A stretch of 64,000 nucleotides of DNA from Candidatus Melainabacteria bacterium (lineage in GTDB: Bacteria; Cyanobacteriota; Vampirovibrionia; Obscuribacterales; Obscuribacteraceae), in the NCBI GenBank assembly GCA_003151275.1, contig PLXC01000059.1:1-64000 (forward strand). The letters run 5' to 3'. A program made the position numbers and the translations under genes. Below, piece by piece: positions 35,841 to 44,669 of the stretch. The notes below the pieces were generated by a model, which did no database searches, was not told the origin of the DNA, and saw nothing but the letters and a program-made list of their open reading frames with translations. Every line of letters starts with the position of its first letter. The first letter of the stretch is position 1.

Positions 35841-36323
35841 ATGAACGTCCTGGTCGCAATCGATGATTCTGATCTCAGCAAACACTTGATTGAAGAAATA
35901 GCAACACGTCAATGGCCTGGAGATTATTTCTTCCTGGTTTTTCATGTGGTGGCAATGCCTTCCTCTGAATATTGGCAGGATTGGGGATTTTCGGTTTGGC
36001 CCGATCTGAAAGAAAAACTCCTGACAGAAGCGGACAAGCTTGTTCAGAAAAATGTCGCATATTTGAACGAAAAACTTGAACCTAAAACTCCTGTCGAAGG
36101 CAGTGTCGCCGAAGGGCATGTTTGTGACTCGATCATCAAATTAGCGACGGAATGGCCCGCCGACTTGATCATGTTAGGCTCCCATGGCCGCACTGGCATC
36201 GAAAAGTTTTTTCTTGGCAGCGTTGCAGAAGGCGTGCTTCTACAAGCTCCGTGTTCGATCGAAATTATCAAGTTGAAAAAGGAACACAGCAAGTTCGAGA
36301 GCGTCGTTCGTTCAGCCGGCTAA
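35841..36323 (+). CDS. Universal stress protein, single domain
   Basis: The 160-residue USP starts at MNVLVAIDDSDLSKHLIEEI, with AGGAGAG about 8 bp upstream. The ATP motif is GSHGRTGIEKFFLGS. The hydrogenase maturation protease gene follows after 38 bp, so this USP is probably expressed with hydrogenase functions. Confidence 0.9.
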   Translation: MNVLVAIDDSDLSKHLIEEIATRQWPGDYFFLVFHVVAMPSSEYWQDWGFSVWPDLKEKLLTEADKLVQKNVAYLNEKLEPKTPVEGSVAEGHVCDSIIKLATEWPADLIMLGSHGRTGIEKFFLGSVAEGVLLQAPCSIEIIKLKKEHSKFESVVRSAG

Positions 36324-36361
36324 AGACTCAAAAGTTTTCAAAGCGTTCAGAAGGTAGATAT

Positions 36362-36901
36362 ATGCAATCGGTGCGATTACTCAGTAATATGGAATGCAAA
36401 CATGCTTTGCTTAAGGAACCGCAAGGGCTTGCTCTCGTTACTATTGGTAATTCTTTAAGAGGAGACGACGGCATTGCAGCAATTTTGTCCCGCTGTCTGC
36501 CAGAGCCTATCGCTAAAGACGTCTGCAGATTTGATCTTGGTGCACACAGTGGGTTTCTGGAAGATTGTCTGGCTTGTCATAAAGCAGCCATCATCATTGA
36601 TGCCACATCTAACGGCACCGCCCCTGGTACCGTTTCAATAGCAGACGTTAGTCACATTCTCAATCAGGCGTCTCCGCTGAACTTCCGCTCATGTCAAGGT
36701 TTCTTACTTGCCGACGAAGTGCGGTCGGCAAAGAAACGAGGCAAACTGCCGACCCGAATCATTTTCTTTGGCGTAGAAATCGACAAGACCGAATGGAATG
36801 ACAAATTAAGTGCGGACCTCGCAGCAAAACTGCCTAAGTTAGTTAGCAAGCTCTCGTTTCTCGTCACGAAAGTAGCGGAGACGTTGAAACGGGATGCATG
36901 A
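36362..36901 (+). CDS. Hydrogenase maturation protease (M52 family), copy 1
   Basis: The 179-residue protein starts at MQSVRLLSNMECKHALLKEP. The family motif GNSLRGDDGIAAIL contains the first metal-sensing acidic residue (GDD). A second acid (RFDLGAHSGF) and the ATSNG region (IIIDATSNGTAPG) follow. Such proteases remove the C-terminal extension of the [NiFe] large subunit after nickel insertion. A second, unlike protease gene lies after hoxH at 42244. This copy is longer and diverged (RSAKKRGKLPTRIIFFGVEI). Confidence 0.85.
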   Translation: MQSVRLLSNMECKHALLKEPQGLALVTIGNSLRGDDGIAAILSRCLPEPIAKDVCRFDLGAHSGFLEDCLACHKAAIIIDATSNGTAPGTVSIADVSHILNQASPLNFRSCQGFLLADEVRSAKKRGKLPTRIIFFGVEIDKTEWNDKLSADLAAKLPKLVSKLSFLVTKVAETLKRDA

Positions 36902-36985
36902 ATCATGCTATAGCAAGTCTAAGCATCTTTATCATCTGGAGCCTAAACTTTCATTTCGCTGCACTGAATCTGGTGGTGGAAATTT

Positions 36986-37198
36986 TTAGTGGTCCATTGC
37001 TTTAACGTGATTTCTAATGCTCTTTGCCCTAGCTGTCAATTCATCTGCCTTAGCTTGAACATGTTCAAAGCAAAAGATGTTTGCGGCGATATCAAGAAAA
37101 TCGGCAAGTTCAGGGTGCTGGCCACCGGTCAACAATTCGAAGCTACTGATTGCTCGTTCGATTAATTCTTCAGCTTGGCCGAAGCAGCCTTTTTTCAC
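36986..37198 (-). CDS. Short TPR-like protein, possibly a remnant
   Basis: The 70-residue frame starts at GTG just after GGAGGA. One TPR-like helix pair is visible (KKGCFGQAEELIERAISSFELL, then ELADFLDIAANIFCFEHVQAKADELTARAKSI). This matches the C-terminal repeat of larger TPR proteins common in this genome. It could be the tail of a lost gene or a true small protein. Confidence 0.45.
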   Translation of the reverse strand: MKKGCFGQAEELIERAISSFELLTGGQHPELADFLDIAANIFCFEHVQAKADELTARAKSIRNHVKAMDH

Positions 37199-37207
37199 GC
37201 TCCTCCA

Positions 37208-37223
37208 TCAGGCCTTAGACTGA
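37208..37223. promoter_or_regulatory. Weak 16-bp box before hoxE
   Basis: TCAGGCCTTAGACTGA keeps the TCA-CTTA-G and TGA parts of the pattern and lies 70 bp upstream of hoxE. Confidence 0.35.
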
Positions 37224-37292
37224 TTCAAGAAGCTCTCTATTTCGAGTACACTCATGTGAGTGATTCGTTGCACCCTGCGAAAAGGAACATTT

Positions 37293-37820
37293 ATGTTGGC
37301 AAGGACCGCCGTCAGAAGGGGAGCCAACTCAGCAGTTACGGCTCCCTCCGACGACAAGCGCTGGCGTATTGTCGCCACTGCCATGCGAAAACACGGACAT
37401 GCCCAGAGTGCCTTGATTGAGACTTTGCACACAGTACAATCCAGCTTTGGTTATCTTGACGAAACAGCTTTGGACTATGTTGCTCATAGTCTGCACATCC
37501 CTCTAAGCAAAGTTTACGGTGTCGCCACCTTCTACAGTCACTTTCGCCTCAAGCCCCAGGGGAAACACACTTGCGTCGTCTGTATGGGCACTGCTTGTTA
37601 TATAAAAGGTAGTGCCAAGCTACTGCAAACACTTGAACAAAAATATGCTCTCAAAGCGGGTGACACTACTACCGACAATAAAATCTCGTTGCTGGAGGCT
37701 CGATGTCTGGGAGCCTGTGGTATTGCTCCTGCCGGCATATTTGATGGGCAGGTGGTGGGAAACCTTGCTTCCGAGACAATTGAATCGAGGCTCAAAAGTT
37801 GGCTAGCAGAATCAGATTAA
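37293..37820 (+). CDS. hoxE: HoxE, [2Fe-2S] subunit of bidirectional hydrogenase
   Basis: The 175-residue protein is a NuoE-like thioredoxin-fold subunit. The start MLARTAVRRGANSA follows AAGGAAC; an upstream GTG in the same frame is less likely. The helical region HAQSALIETLHTVQSSFGYLD precedes the [2Fe-2S] ligands CVVCMGTACYIKG and CLGACGIAP. With HoxF and HoxU it forms the NAD(P)H diaphorase part. It is first of hoxEFUYH, the cyanobacterial order. Confidence 0.93.
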   Translation: MLARTAVRRGANSAVTAPSDDKRWRIVATAMRKHGHAQSALIETLHTVQSSFGYLDETALDYVAHSLHIPLSKVYGVATFYSHFRLKPQGKHTCVVCMGTACYIKGSAKLLQTLEQKYALKAGDTTTDNKISLLEARCLGACGIAPAGIFDGQVVGNLASETIESRLKSWLAESD

Positions 37821-37857
37821 GTGGGACAACGCCAGAATAGCGACCTACACTACCGAC

Positions 37858-39564
37858 GTGAATAACAACAACATGATCAACCACACAAACGACCAACAAA
37901 TTTTTTCCAGCGAAGAGCTTGCTGCAGTAGCGGCTGATGAGAGAGCCCGGCAAACTCAATACAAACATCGAATCTTTGTCTGTATGGGTACGGCCTGTCA
38001 ATCAGTAAAGAGTGCCGCTGTTTTGGATGCGCTTAAAGCGGAAGTTAAAAGCAGAGCAATTGAAGATCAGTGCCTCGTCTCACCAGGGGGGTGCCAGGGC
38101 AATTGCGCTAGCGCTCCGCTTGTCTCGCTGCCGCAGCAAGACGTGCTTTATCAAGAAGCCTCTGCCGTCGACGCGAAGGACATCATTAACTCACTAGACA
38201 GCAAACCGGTGGCTCGCATATTGTGCGATAACAAAACCGATTTCTTTGTCAAACAAAACCGCGTTGTTACTAATCATCGCGGTTTACTAAATCCCGAGAG
38301 CATCGAAGATTATATTGCTGCTGGCGGCTATAGCGCTCTTTTTAAAACGCTCACTGATCTATCCCCAGATGCAGTCGTAGAGCAAGTGAAGAAGAGTGGA
38401 CTGCGTGGTCGCGGTGGTGCCGGCTATCCAACCGGTCTCAAATGGAGCACTGTAGCCAAGGCAAGCGCTGAGCAAAAATATGTGATCTGCAATGCCGACG
38501 AGGGTGACCCCGGTGCTTTTATGAACCGCAGCGTCTTGGAGGACTATCCATTTCGGGTGTTGGAAGGCATGACCATTGCCGCTTACGCCGTCGGTGCCAC
38601 TAAAGGCTATGTCTATGTGCGAGCTGAATATCCTCTGGCAGTACAACGTGTGGAAGCGGCAATCCGGCGCGCCGGAAGACGTGGTCTCTTAGGCAATAAA
38701 ATTGGTTCCAGCGCATTTTCATTTCATGTGGAAATCAGACTTGGTGCTGGTGCTTTTGTATGCGGCGAAGAAACGGCACTAATCTCGTCAATAGAAGGAG
38801 GAAAAGGTCTACCCTGCCCTCGCCCACCTTATCCGGCCGAATCTGGACTTTGGGGCATGCCCACCTTGATTAACAACGTCGAGACTTATGCCAACATAGT
38901 GCCGATTATCACAGATGGTGCTGATTGGTACGCGTCCATTGGCACCTCCCGGAGCAAGGGCACTAAAACATTTGCCTTAAGCGGCAGGATTAAGAACACT
39001 GGACTGGTTGAGGTGCCCCTTGGTACTTCCCTGCGCGAAATGATCTTTGATATTGGTGGCGGCGTACCGGACGGACATAAATTCAAAGCAGTGCAGACCG
39101 GCGGGCCGGCTGGCGGTTGCATCCCGGAAGAACATCTCGATGCAAGCATAGACTATGAGTCTCTCATGGAACTCGGCTCCTTCATGGGCTCCGGTGGCAT
39201 GATCGTCATGGATGACAGCTCTTGCATGGTAGACGTAGCCAAATTTTTTATGCAATTTTGCGCGTCCGAGTCCTGTGGCAAATGTATACCTTGCCGCGTC
39301 GGTACTGCCCATATGCACGACATGCTTGATCGCATCACTAAAGGTGAGGGCACCATGGAGGAGTTGGGGCAATTAGAGTCGCTGTGCGATGTGGTCAAAT
39401 TTACCAGTTTATGTGGACTCGGACAAGGAGCACCGAATCCGGTGCTCAGTACTTTACGCTTTTTTAAATCAGAATATCTCGCGCACATAGTGGGACATAT
39501 CTGTCCCGCCGGTGTCTGCGGTCCGATCGGTGAAGACATCAGGAGGCCAACATGCGCGTTGTAA
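37858..39564 (+). CDS. hoxF: HoxF, diaphorase subunit of bidirectional hydrogenase
   Basis: The 568-residue protein starts at GTG; an ATG five codons on is an alternative. An N-terminal thioredoxin-like [2Fe-2S] domain (CMGTACQSVKSAA, then CLVSPGGCQGNCASAP) is followed by the NuoF core: FMN/NADH sites RGRGGAGYPTGLKWS and GAGAFVCGEETALISSIEGG, a SLBB-like part, and the [4Fe-4S] motif ESCGKCIPCRVGT with the distal Cys in TSLCGLGQG. It oxidises or reduces NAD(P) with FMN. Its end overlaps hoxU by 13 bp. Confidence 0.96.
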   Translation: MNNNNMINHTNDQQIFSSEELAAVAADERARQTQYKHRIFVCMGTACQSVKSAAVLDALKAEVKSRAIEDQCLVSPGGCQGNCASAPLVSLPQQDVLYQEASAVDAKDIINSLDSKPVARILCDNKTDFFVKQNRVVTNHRGLLNPESIEDYIAAGGYSALFKTLTDLSPDAVVEQVKKSGLRGRGGAGYPTGLKWSTVAKASAEQKYVICNADEGDPGAFMNRSVLEDYPFRVLEGMTIAAYAVGATKGYVYVRAEYPLAVQRVEAAIRRAGRRGLLGNKIGSSAFSFHVEIRLGAGAFVCGEETALISSIEGGKGLPCPRPPYPAESGLWGMPTLINNVETYANIVPIITDGADWYASIGTSRSKGTKTFALSGRIKNTGLVEVPLGTSLREMIFDIGGGVPDGHKFKAVQTGGPAGGCIPEEHLDASIDYESLMELGSFMGSGGMIVMDDSSCMVDVAKFFMQFCASESCGKCIPCRVGTAHMHDMLDRITKGEGTMEELGQLESLCDVVKFTSLCGLGQGAPNPVLSTLRFFKSEYLAHIVGHICPAGVCGPIGEDIRRPTCAL

Positions 39565-40259
39565 CTCTCAAAGTAAATGGTCAGGAAATGAGCGGCCGTG
39601 ACGACGAAAACATTTTGCATGTGGCCAGAGATAACGGCATAAATATTCCAACTTTGTGCCAACTTGACGGCATATCCGAATGGGGCGGATGCCGTCTTTG
39701 CCTGGTGGAAATTGAAGGCAATCCTAAGCTTTTGGCGTCGTGCGTTACAAACGTCAGTGAAGGCATGGTAGTGAATACCGACTCGCCGCGTTTAGCCAGT
39801 TATCGCAAAACAATAGTAGAGATGCTCTTTACCGAGGGCAATCACGTTTGCTCGGTTTGTGTGTCCAACAACAATTGTGAGCTGCAAGACGTATCGCACG
39901 AACTAAAAATAGACCACATATCATTGCCGTACCGTTATCCGCTTAAAGAAATAGACGCCTCCCATGAGCGTTTTGTTTTTGATCCGAACCGCTGCATACT
40001 ATGCACTCGCTGCGTGCGGGTTTGCGACGAAGTAGAAGGCGCGCATACTTGGGACATTGCCGGTCGGGGCATTCAATCACAGTTGATATCTGACCTGCAC
40101 CAGCCCTGGGGCGAGTCACCAAGTTGCACAAGCTGCGGCAAATGTGTGGAAGTCTGCCCGACAGGAGCATTGTTTGAGAAAGGTAAGGCCGCGGGTGAGA
40201 TGGTTAAGGATCCCAAATTTCTAGTATACCTCGCCGAAATGAAAGAAGAAAAATCATGA
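39552..40259 (+). CDS. hoxU: HoxU, iron-sulphur subunit of bidirectional hydrogenase
   Basis: The 235-residue NuoG-N-like protein carries a plant-type [2Fe-2S] site (LCQLDGISEWGGCRLCLVE, last Cys in LASCVTN), the His-Cys3 site (HVCSVCVSNNNCELQ), and two C-terminal [4Fe-4S] clusters (CILCTRCVRVCDE and CTSCGKCVEVCPTGALFEKG). It links the diaphorase to the hydrogenase module. It overlaps hoxF at the start and hoxY by 4 bp at the end, as in translationally coupled hox operons. Confidence 0.96.
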   Translation: MRVVTLKVNGQEMSGRDDENILHVARDNGINIPTLCQLDGISEWGGCRLCLVEIEGNPKLLASCVTNVSEGMVVNTDSPRLASYRKTIVEMLFTEGNHVCSVCVSNNNCELQDVSHELKIDHISLPYRYPLKEIDASHERFVFDPNRCILCTRCVRVCDEVEGAHTWDIAGRGIQSQLISDLHQPWGESPSCTSCGKCVEVCPTGALFEKGKAAGEMVKDPKFLVYLAEMKEEKS

Positions 40260-40792
40260 GCCTTGACGCCAGCGTAATGCCAAAACTAGCCACCGTCTGG
40301 TTAGATGGATGCTCGGGATGTCACATGTCCTTGCTGGATATGGACTACCGGCTTCTGACGCTTCTTGAACAAGTCGATCTTGTCTACAGCCCGCTTGTTG
40401 ATCAAAAACACTTCCCTGAAGACGTCGACATCACTCTTGTCGAAGGGGCTGTGAGTAGCGAAGATGATCTAGAGAAAATACTTAATGTGCGCGCCAAAAC
40501 AAAAATATTAGTCTCGCTTGGTGACTGTGCTGTCACCGCAAATGTCCCTTCACTGCGCAATCCACTCGGGGTGAAAGCAATTCTGGATCGAGTTAGCGAC
40601 GGAGCCGCGCCAAGACAACCAGATACGGTGCCTATTCTTTATGCTCATGCTAGACCTGTGCATACTGTCGTAAAGGTAGATCTTTTCGTGCCGGGCTGTC
40701 CGCCCTCTGCCGACACTATATACACGGTAATTACTGAGCTTCTGGCCGGACGTCATCCGGATCTACATGCCATCACTCGTTTTGGTCTTTGA
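40256..40792 (+). CDS. hoxY: HoxY, small subunit of [NiFe] hydrogenase
   Basis: The 178-residue protein has the proximal [4Fe-4S] ligands of group 3d small subunits: DGCSGCHMSLLDMD at residues 13-26, a middle Cys in VSLGDCAVTANVPS, and VPGCPPSADTIY near the end. It lacks a Tat signal, as expected for a cytoplasmic enzyme. It forms the hydrogenase core with HoxH. Confidence 0.95.
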   Translation: MSLDASVMPKLATVWLDGCSGCHMSLLDMDYRLLTLLEQVDLVYSPLVDQKHFPEDVDITLVEGAVSSEDDLEKILNVRAKTKILVSLGDCAVTANVPSLRNPLGVKAILDRVSDGAAPRQPDTVPILYAHARPVHTVVKVDLFVPGCPPSADTIYTVITELLAGRHPDLHAITRFGL

Positions 40793-40818
40793 GATCAAGC
40801 TCTTATTAGGAAATTTGC

Positions 40819-42231
40819 ATGAGCAAAATAATAACAATTGACCCAGTCACCAGAATTGAAGGGCACTCCAAAATAACAATTCATCTTAACGACACTGGAG
40901 AAGTTGAAGAAGCGCTTTTTCACGTCACACAATTGCGTGGGTTTGAAAAATTTGCAGAGGGTCGCCCCTTCCATGAAATGCCTTCACTGATGGCGAGAAT
41001 TTGTGGCATTTGTCCTGTCAGCCATTTAATTGCCTCATCAAAAGCTTGCGACATGCTTATGTCGGTACGCATTCCGCCGACGGCCGTTAAGCTCAGGCGA
41101 ATCATCAATCTGGCTCAGATAGCCCAGTCACATGCGCTGAGCTTTTTTTATCTATCCTCGCCAGACCTGCTTTTAGGAATGGACTCGGATCCTGCCAAAC
41201 GCAATATCGTTGGTGTGGCTCGAGAAAATCCAGAGCTAGCGCGCAACGGCATACATCTGCGGGCGCTAGGGCAAGAGATTATCGAACTCTTGGCTGGCAA
41301 AAAAATTCACCCCGGTTGGGTAGTCGCCGGCGGTGTCAGTCATGCCTTATCAGCGGAGCACCGCGACCATATTCTAAACAAGCTGCCAGAGGCGATCAAA
41401 ATAGCCGAATCCACTCTTTTGTGGTTCACGAAACAACTAGAAAAATTTACCGAAGAGATCTCAGTCTTTGCCAACTTTCCAAGTCTATTTATGAGTCTTG
41501 TGGGAGATCAAGGTGAGCTTGAAACTTACGACGGACACCTGCGCTTGGCTGACGAGCAAGGCAAAGCGTTGGTAGCAAAAATGCCACCAGAAGATTACAA
41601 GTCAATCATTGCCGAAGCGATCAGTCTGCACAGTTATCTTAAGTCGCCCTACTACAAGCCTCTGGGTTACCCCGCCGGTATGTACCGCGTTGGCCCACTA
41701 GCGCGCTTACACCTGGCCAACAGTTGTGGCACGCCCAAGGCAGATAAGGCGTTTGCCCTGTTTCAGCAGCTCGATCACAAGAGCGCCTTCCACTATCACC
41801 TGGCCAGACTGATAGAAATACTCTATGCCTTTGAAATGATCGAGCAACTACTGCGCAGCGATAACATACTGGACACACATGTACGTGCTTTCGCCGCAGC
41901 CAATGCTCACGAAGGCTTTGGTGTATCTGAAGCACCGCGTGGCACGCTCATGCACCACTATAAAATTGACGACAACGGGCTTATTACTTATGCCGATTTG
42001 ATCATCGCCACCGGTCACAACAATTTAGCGATGAACCAGGGCATCACTCAGGCTGCCAAACACTATATCAAGAATGACAAACTCACAGACGGTATCTTAA
42101 ATCGCATTGAGGCTGTGATCCGTACATTTGATCCATGTCTGAGCTGCTCTACGCATGCGATCGGGCAGATGGCGCTCGACATACAACTACTGAGCGCGGA
42201 TGGTTCAGTCATTGATCGGGTGATGCGCTAA
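40819..42231 (+). CDS. hoxH: HoxH, large subunit of [NiFe] hydrogenase
   Basis: The 470-residue catalytic subunit has both nickel-ligand pairs: L1 in ARICGICPVSHLIAS and L2 in DPCLSCSTHAIGQMAL. The C-terminal part after the STHA site is the extension normally cut by the maturation protease. The sequence RIEGHSKI near the start and GVSEAPRGTLMHHY are typical of group 3d. The reaction is reversible H2 oxidation coupled to NAD(P)H. No hyp genes are in the window, so maturation factors must be elsewhere. Confidence 0.97.
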   Translation: MSKIITIDPVTRIEGHSKITIHLNDTGEVEEALFHVTQLRGFEKFAEGRPFHEMPSLMARICGICPVSHLIASSKACDMLMSVRIPPTAVKLRRIINLAQIAQSHALSFFYLSSPDLLLGMDSDPAKRNIVGVARENPELARNGIHLRALGQEIIELLAGKKIHPGWVVAGGVSHALSAEHRDHILNKLPEAIKIAESTLLWFTKQLEKFTEEISVFANFPSLFMSLVGDQGELETYDGHLRLADEQGKALVAKMPPEDYKSIIAEAISLHSYLKSPYYKPLGYPAGMYRVGPLARLHLANSCGTPKADKAFALFQQLDHKSAFHYHLARLIEILYAFEMIEQLLRSDNILDTHVRAFAAANAHEGFGVSEAPRGTLMHHYKIDDNGLITYADLIIATGHNNLAMNQGITQAAKHYIKNDKLTDGILNRIEAVIRTFDPCLSCSTHAIGQMALDIQLLSADGSVIDRVMR

Positions 42232-42243
42232 AGGATTGACGCA

Positions 42244-42735
42244 ATGGCTTGGCTTGTTGTTGGCTTTGGTAGCGATTTGGCAGGTGACGATCGCTTTGGG
42301 CTGGCGGTGGCGCATTCGGTGGCACAAAGAAAGCTGCCAGTCGACATCCTGACCAAAAGAATTCTTGGTCCGGAACTGATCGAAAAGATTCGTGGCGCTG
42401 ATGGTGTGATCTTCGTCGATGCCAGTGCATCTTTACCTCCGGGAGCGCTGCAGTGCATAAGCCTTCAAGACTCAAACTCAGCAAGCTGTAAAGAAAGCAG
42501 GCAAAGCAGCTCTGCTATTGCCATCAGCCACTATTGTGATCCTTTAATGTTAATGCAATTAACTGAGACTTTGTACGACAAGCGACCACAAGCATGGCTG
42601 TATGTTGTCGGCGGCTACGATTTTGGCTTTTCCGAGAGGATGAGCCCCGCTGTGGAGGCACGTGTGTCCGAAGTGGCAGAAAAAATAATTAGTCAAATTG
42701 GCGCCTCAAGATCCGAGAAATCGGAAACGCTGTAA
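42244..42735 (+). CDS. hoxW: HoxW-type hydrogenase maturation protease, copy 2
   Basis: The 163-residue protein starts 12 bp after hoxH. The motif GFGSDLAGDDRFGLAVAHSV carries the first metal ligand (GDD), VIFVDASASLPPG the second (VDA), and AISHYCDPLMLMQLT the His-containing region. It is the expected specific endopeptidase for HoxH in the cyanobacterial arrangement hoxEFUYHW. It is only distantly similar to the protease at 36362. Confidence 0.88.
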   Translation: MAWLVVGFGSDLAGDDRFGLAVAHSVAQRKLPVDILTKRILGPELIEKIRGADGVIFVDASASLPPGALQCISLQDSNSASCKESRQSSSAIAISHYCDPLMLMQLTETLYDKRPQAWLYVVGGYDFGFSERMSPAVEARVSEVAEKIISQIGASRSEKSETL

Positions 42736-42761
42736 AACGAAAACTTTCGGTTAAAGCGCAT

Positions 42762-42777
42762 TCGTCCCTTAGATTGA
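42762..42777. promoter_or_regulatory. 16-bp palindromic box, site 9
   Basis: TCGTCCCTTAGATTGA lies 77 bp upstream of the acetyl-CoA hydrolase start. It is followed by TGGAC, making a second GTCC/GGAC inverted repeat. Confidence 0.55.
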
Positions 42778-42853
42778 TGGACGGGGCAAAAATTTAGTGT
42801 GTAATCAATTAAGGCAGAGCCGCACGACGTCCTAAATTCAAAGGAACACACTA

Positions 42854-44176
42854 GTGATTCAGACCATCACGCCTAGGCCCAGCTGGCAACAAGATTATGC
42901 AAGAAAAGTGGTCAGTGCCCAAGAAGCTGTGCAAGCCATCAAATCTGGTGACACGGTATACATACAATCTCACGCTGCTGCTCCCGAACCGATAATAGAC
43001 GCAATGGTGAACAGGTCTTACGAGTTAAAAGACGTCAGTATCATGCACATCATGACTCTTGGAAAAGCCGCCTATGCTAAGAAGGAATACGCAGGATCGT
43101 TCAAAGTGCATGCCCTCTTCATTGGTGCAAACATTAGAGATGCAGTCAATGAAGGCAGAGCAGACTATACTCCAATCTTTCTAAGCGAAATCCCAAGACT
43201 CTTCGCCTCCGGCCAAGTGCCCTTAGACGTGTGTTTGATCCAAGTTTCTCCCCCTGATGCACACGGTTTCTGTAGTTATGGCGTATCCGTTGACTGCACG
43301 GTGGCCGCCCGCAAAGCAGCGCGCCTAGTAATTGCCGAAGTTAATAAGCAGATGCCTCGCACACTCGGTCGGTCTTTTGTGCATGTGAGCAGGCTCAATT
43401 ATATTGTTGAAACTGATCGACCTCTGCAAGAATTAGCTCCGGCGGTGCCAACGCTCGTAGAGGAAGCAATCGGCAGGAATGTGGCATCTCTAGTTGATGA
43501 CGAAGCAACGATTCAACTGGGTATCGGTGCGATACCAAATGCAGTACTTAAGTATTTGACTGATAAACGAGAGCTAGGTGTTCACAGCGAAATGCTGTCG
43601 GACGGCATTATTGATCTAATCGAAGGTGGTGTCGTCACCAATGATGCCAAAACCATTCTGCCTGGGAAAATCGCAGTAAGTTTCGTGATTGGCACAAAGA
43701 GGCTGTATGACTTCGTTGACAATAATCCTCTTGTTGAATTTCAAACCGTCGATTACATCAATGATCCGTTTATAATTTCCCAGAATCACAAGATGACCGC
43801 AATAAATTCTGCCCTCGAAATAGATCTATCTGGGCAGGTTTGTGCGGATTCAATCGGCACTTATCTGTATAGCGGTTTTGGCGGACAAGTTGACTTTATC
43901 AGAGGAGCATCACGCGCCAAAGAGGGGAAAGCAATAATTGCTCTTCCTTCAACCGCGAAGGATGGCAGCGTTTCTAGAATTACCTCCACTCTCGATCCTG
44001 GCAGCGGCGTGGTAACAACGCGCGCAGATGTGCATTATGTAGTCACGGAATATGGTGTTGCCCAACTCTTTGGAAAAACTCTAACGCAAAGAATGCGCTT
44101 ATTAATCGAAATAGCTCACCCAGACTTTCGCGAATCTTTGGAAAAGCAATATTTCAAAGATCATTCGAAAGGATGA
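42854..44176 (+). CDS. Acetyl-CoA hydrolase/4-hydroxybutyrate CoA-transferase family protein
   Basis: The 440-residue enzyme starts at GTG. The N-terminal half (VVSAQEAVQAIKSGDTVYIQSHAA) and the C-terminal half with the catalytic Glu in GVHSEMLSDGIIDLI, the GGQVDFIRGASRAKEG loop and VTEYGVAQLFGKTL are typical. Members transfer CoA between acyl-CoA and carboxylates such as acetate, butyrate or succinate. Next to a fermentative hydrogenase it could conserve energy by making acetate from acetyl-CoA, coupled to another acid. The exact CoA acceptor cannot be told from sequence. Confidence 0.9.
   Translation: MIQTITPRPSWQQDYARKVVSAQEAVQAIKSGDTVYIQSHAAAPEPIIDAMVNRSYELKDVSIMHIMTLGKAAYAKKEYAGSFKVHALFIGANIRDAVNEGRADYTPIFLSEIPRLFASGQVPLDVCLIQVSPPDAHGFCSYGVSVDCTVAARKAARLVIAEVNKQMPRTLGRSFVHVSRLNYIVETDRPLQELAPAVPTLVEEAIGRNVASLVDDEATIQLGIGAIPNAVLKYLTDKRELGVHSEMLSDGIIDLIEGGVVTNDAKTILPGKIAVSFVIGTKRLYDFVDNNPLVEFQTVDYINDPFIISQNHKMTAINSALEIDLSGQVCADSIGTYLYSGFGGQVDFIRGASRAKEGKAIIALPSTAKDGSVSRITSTLDPGSGVVTTRADVHYVVTEYGVAQLFGKTLTQRMRLLIEIAHPDFRESLEKQYFKDHSKG
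44161..44176. promoter_or_regulatory. 16-bp palindromic box, site 10 (overlaps a stop codon)
   Basis: TCATTCGAAAGGATGA has near-perfect arms but coincides with the last codons and stop of the acetyl-CoA hydrolase gene. It lies 160 bp before the small membrane gene at 44336 and could be chance. Confidence 0.35.
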
Positions 44177-44335
44177 TCTTTGGTCCGTCCGTCTTTTCTG
44201 CACGTGCCATTCTTCTTAAAAATGAGAACTTGGCAGACTGCTTCAGAAATCATTCTTTTGGTCGATAGTAAATAGTGGTCGAAAAAGCACAATACAAATA
44301 TCGAACCCCAATTCACTTTAGGATTGAAATTAACT

Positions 44336-44614
44336 ATGCGAATACTGAAATCAATTTTTATGCTTTTCGATCCATCACAACAATGGAAACTCCTCTTTTT
44401 TGCGCTCTTTCTAGTCGGACTGGAGTTAGTTTATACGGGTTGCGATCTCGTTTTTACATCACGAGGAATTATGGATGGCATTGTTTGCTTGATAGTTTTT
44501 CCGGTTGGATTGCTCTTCGCATCAATCGCCGCTATTGCTATGGGCGAGCTGATCGGCATCCGTACAGAGAAAAAACCGATAACGGATAAGATAGCCATTG
44601 AGTCGCCGAGCTGA
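44336..44614 (+). CDS. Small membrane protein, two helices
   Basis: The 92-residue product (MRILKSIFMLFDPSQQWKLL start) has two hydrophobic segments (LLFFALFLVGLELVYTG and GIVCLIVFPVGLLFASIAAI) and a short charged tail. I do not recognise the family. AGGA is 12 bp upstream. Other small membrane genes with box motifs occur at 9344 and 47795. Confidence 0.55.
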   Translation: MRILKSIFMLFDPSQQWKLLFFALFLVGLELVYTGCDLVFTSRGIMDGIVCLIVFPVGLLFASIAAIAMGELIGIRTEKKPITDKIAIESPS

Positions 44615-44669
44615 AAGAGGAAGGTACTTTACTAAAGAACTGTGAAGCTGAACAACTCTCGTCGCAAAT

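Noticed and set aside
36152..36361. Long N-terminal extension of the hydrogenase protease
   Set aside because: The extension is the out-of-frame reading of the upstream USP; the ATG at 36362 gives a normal-length protease.
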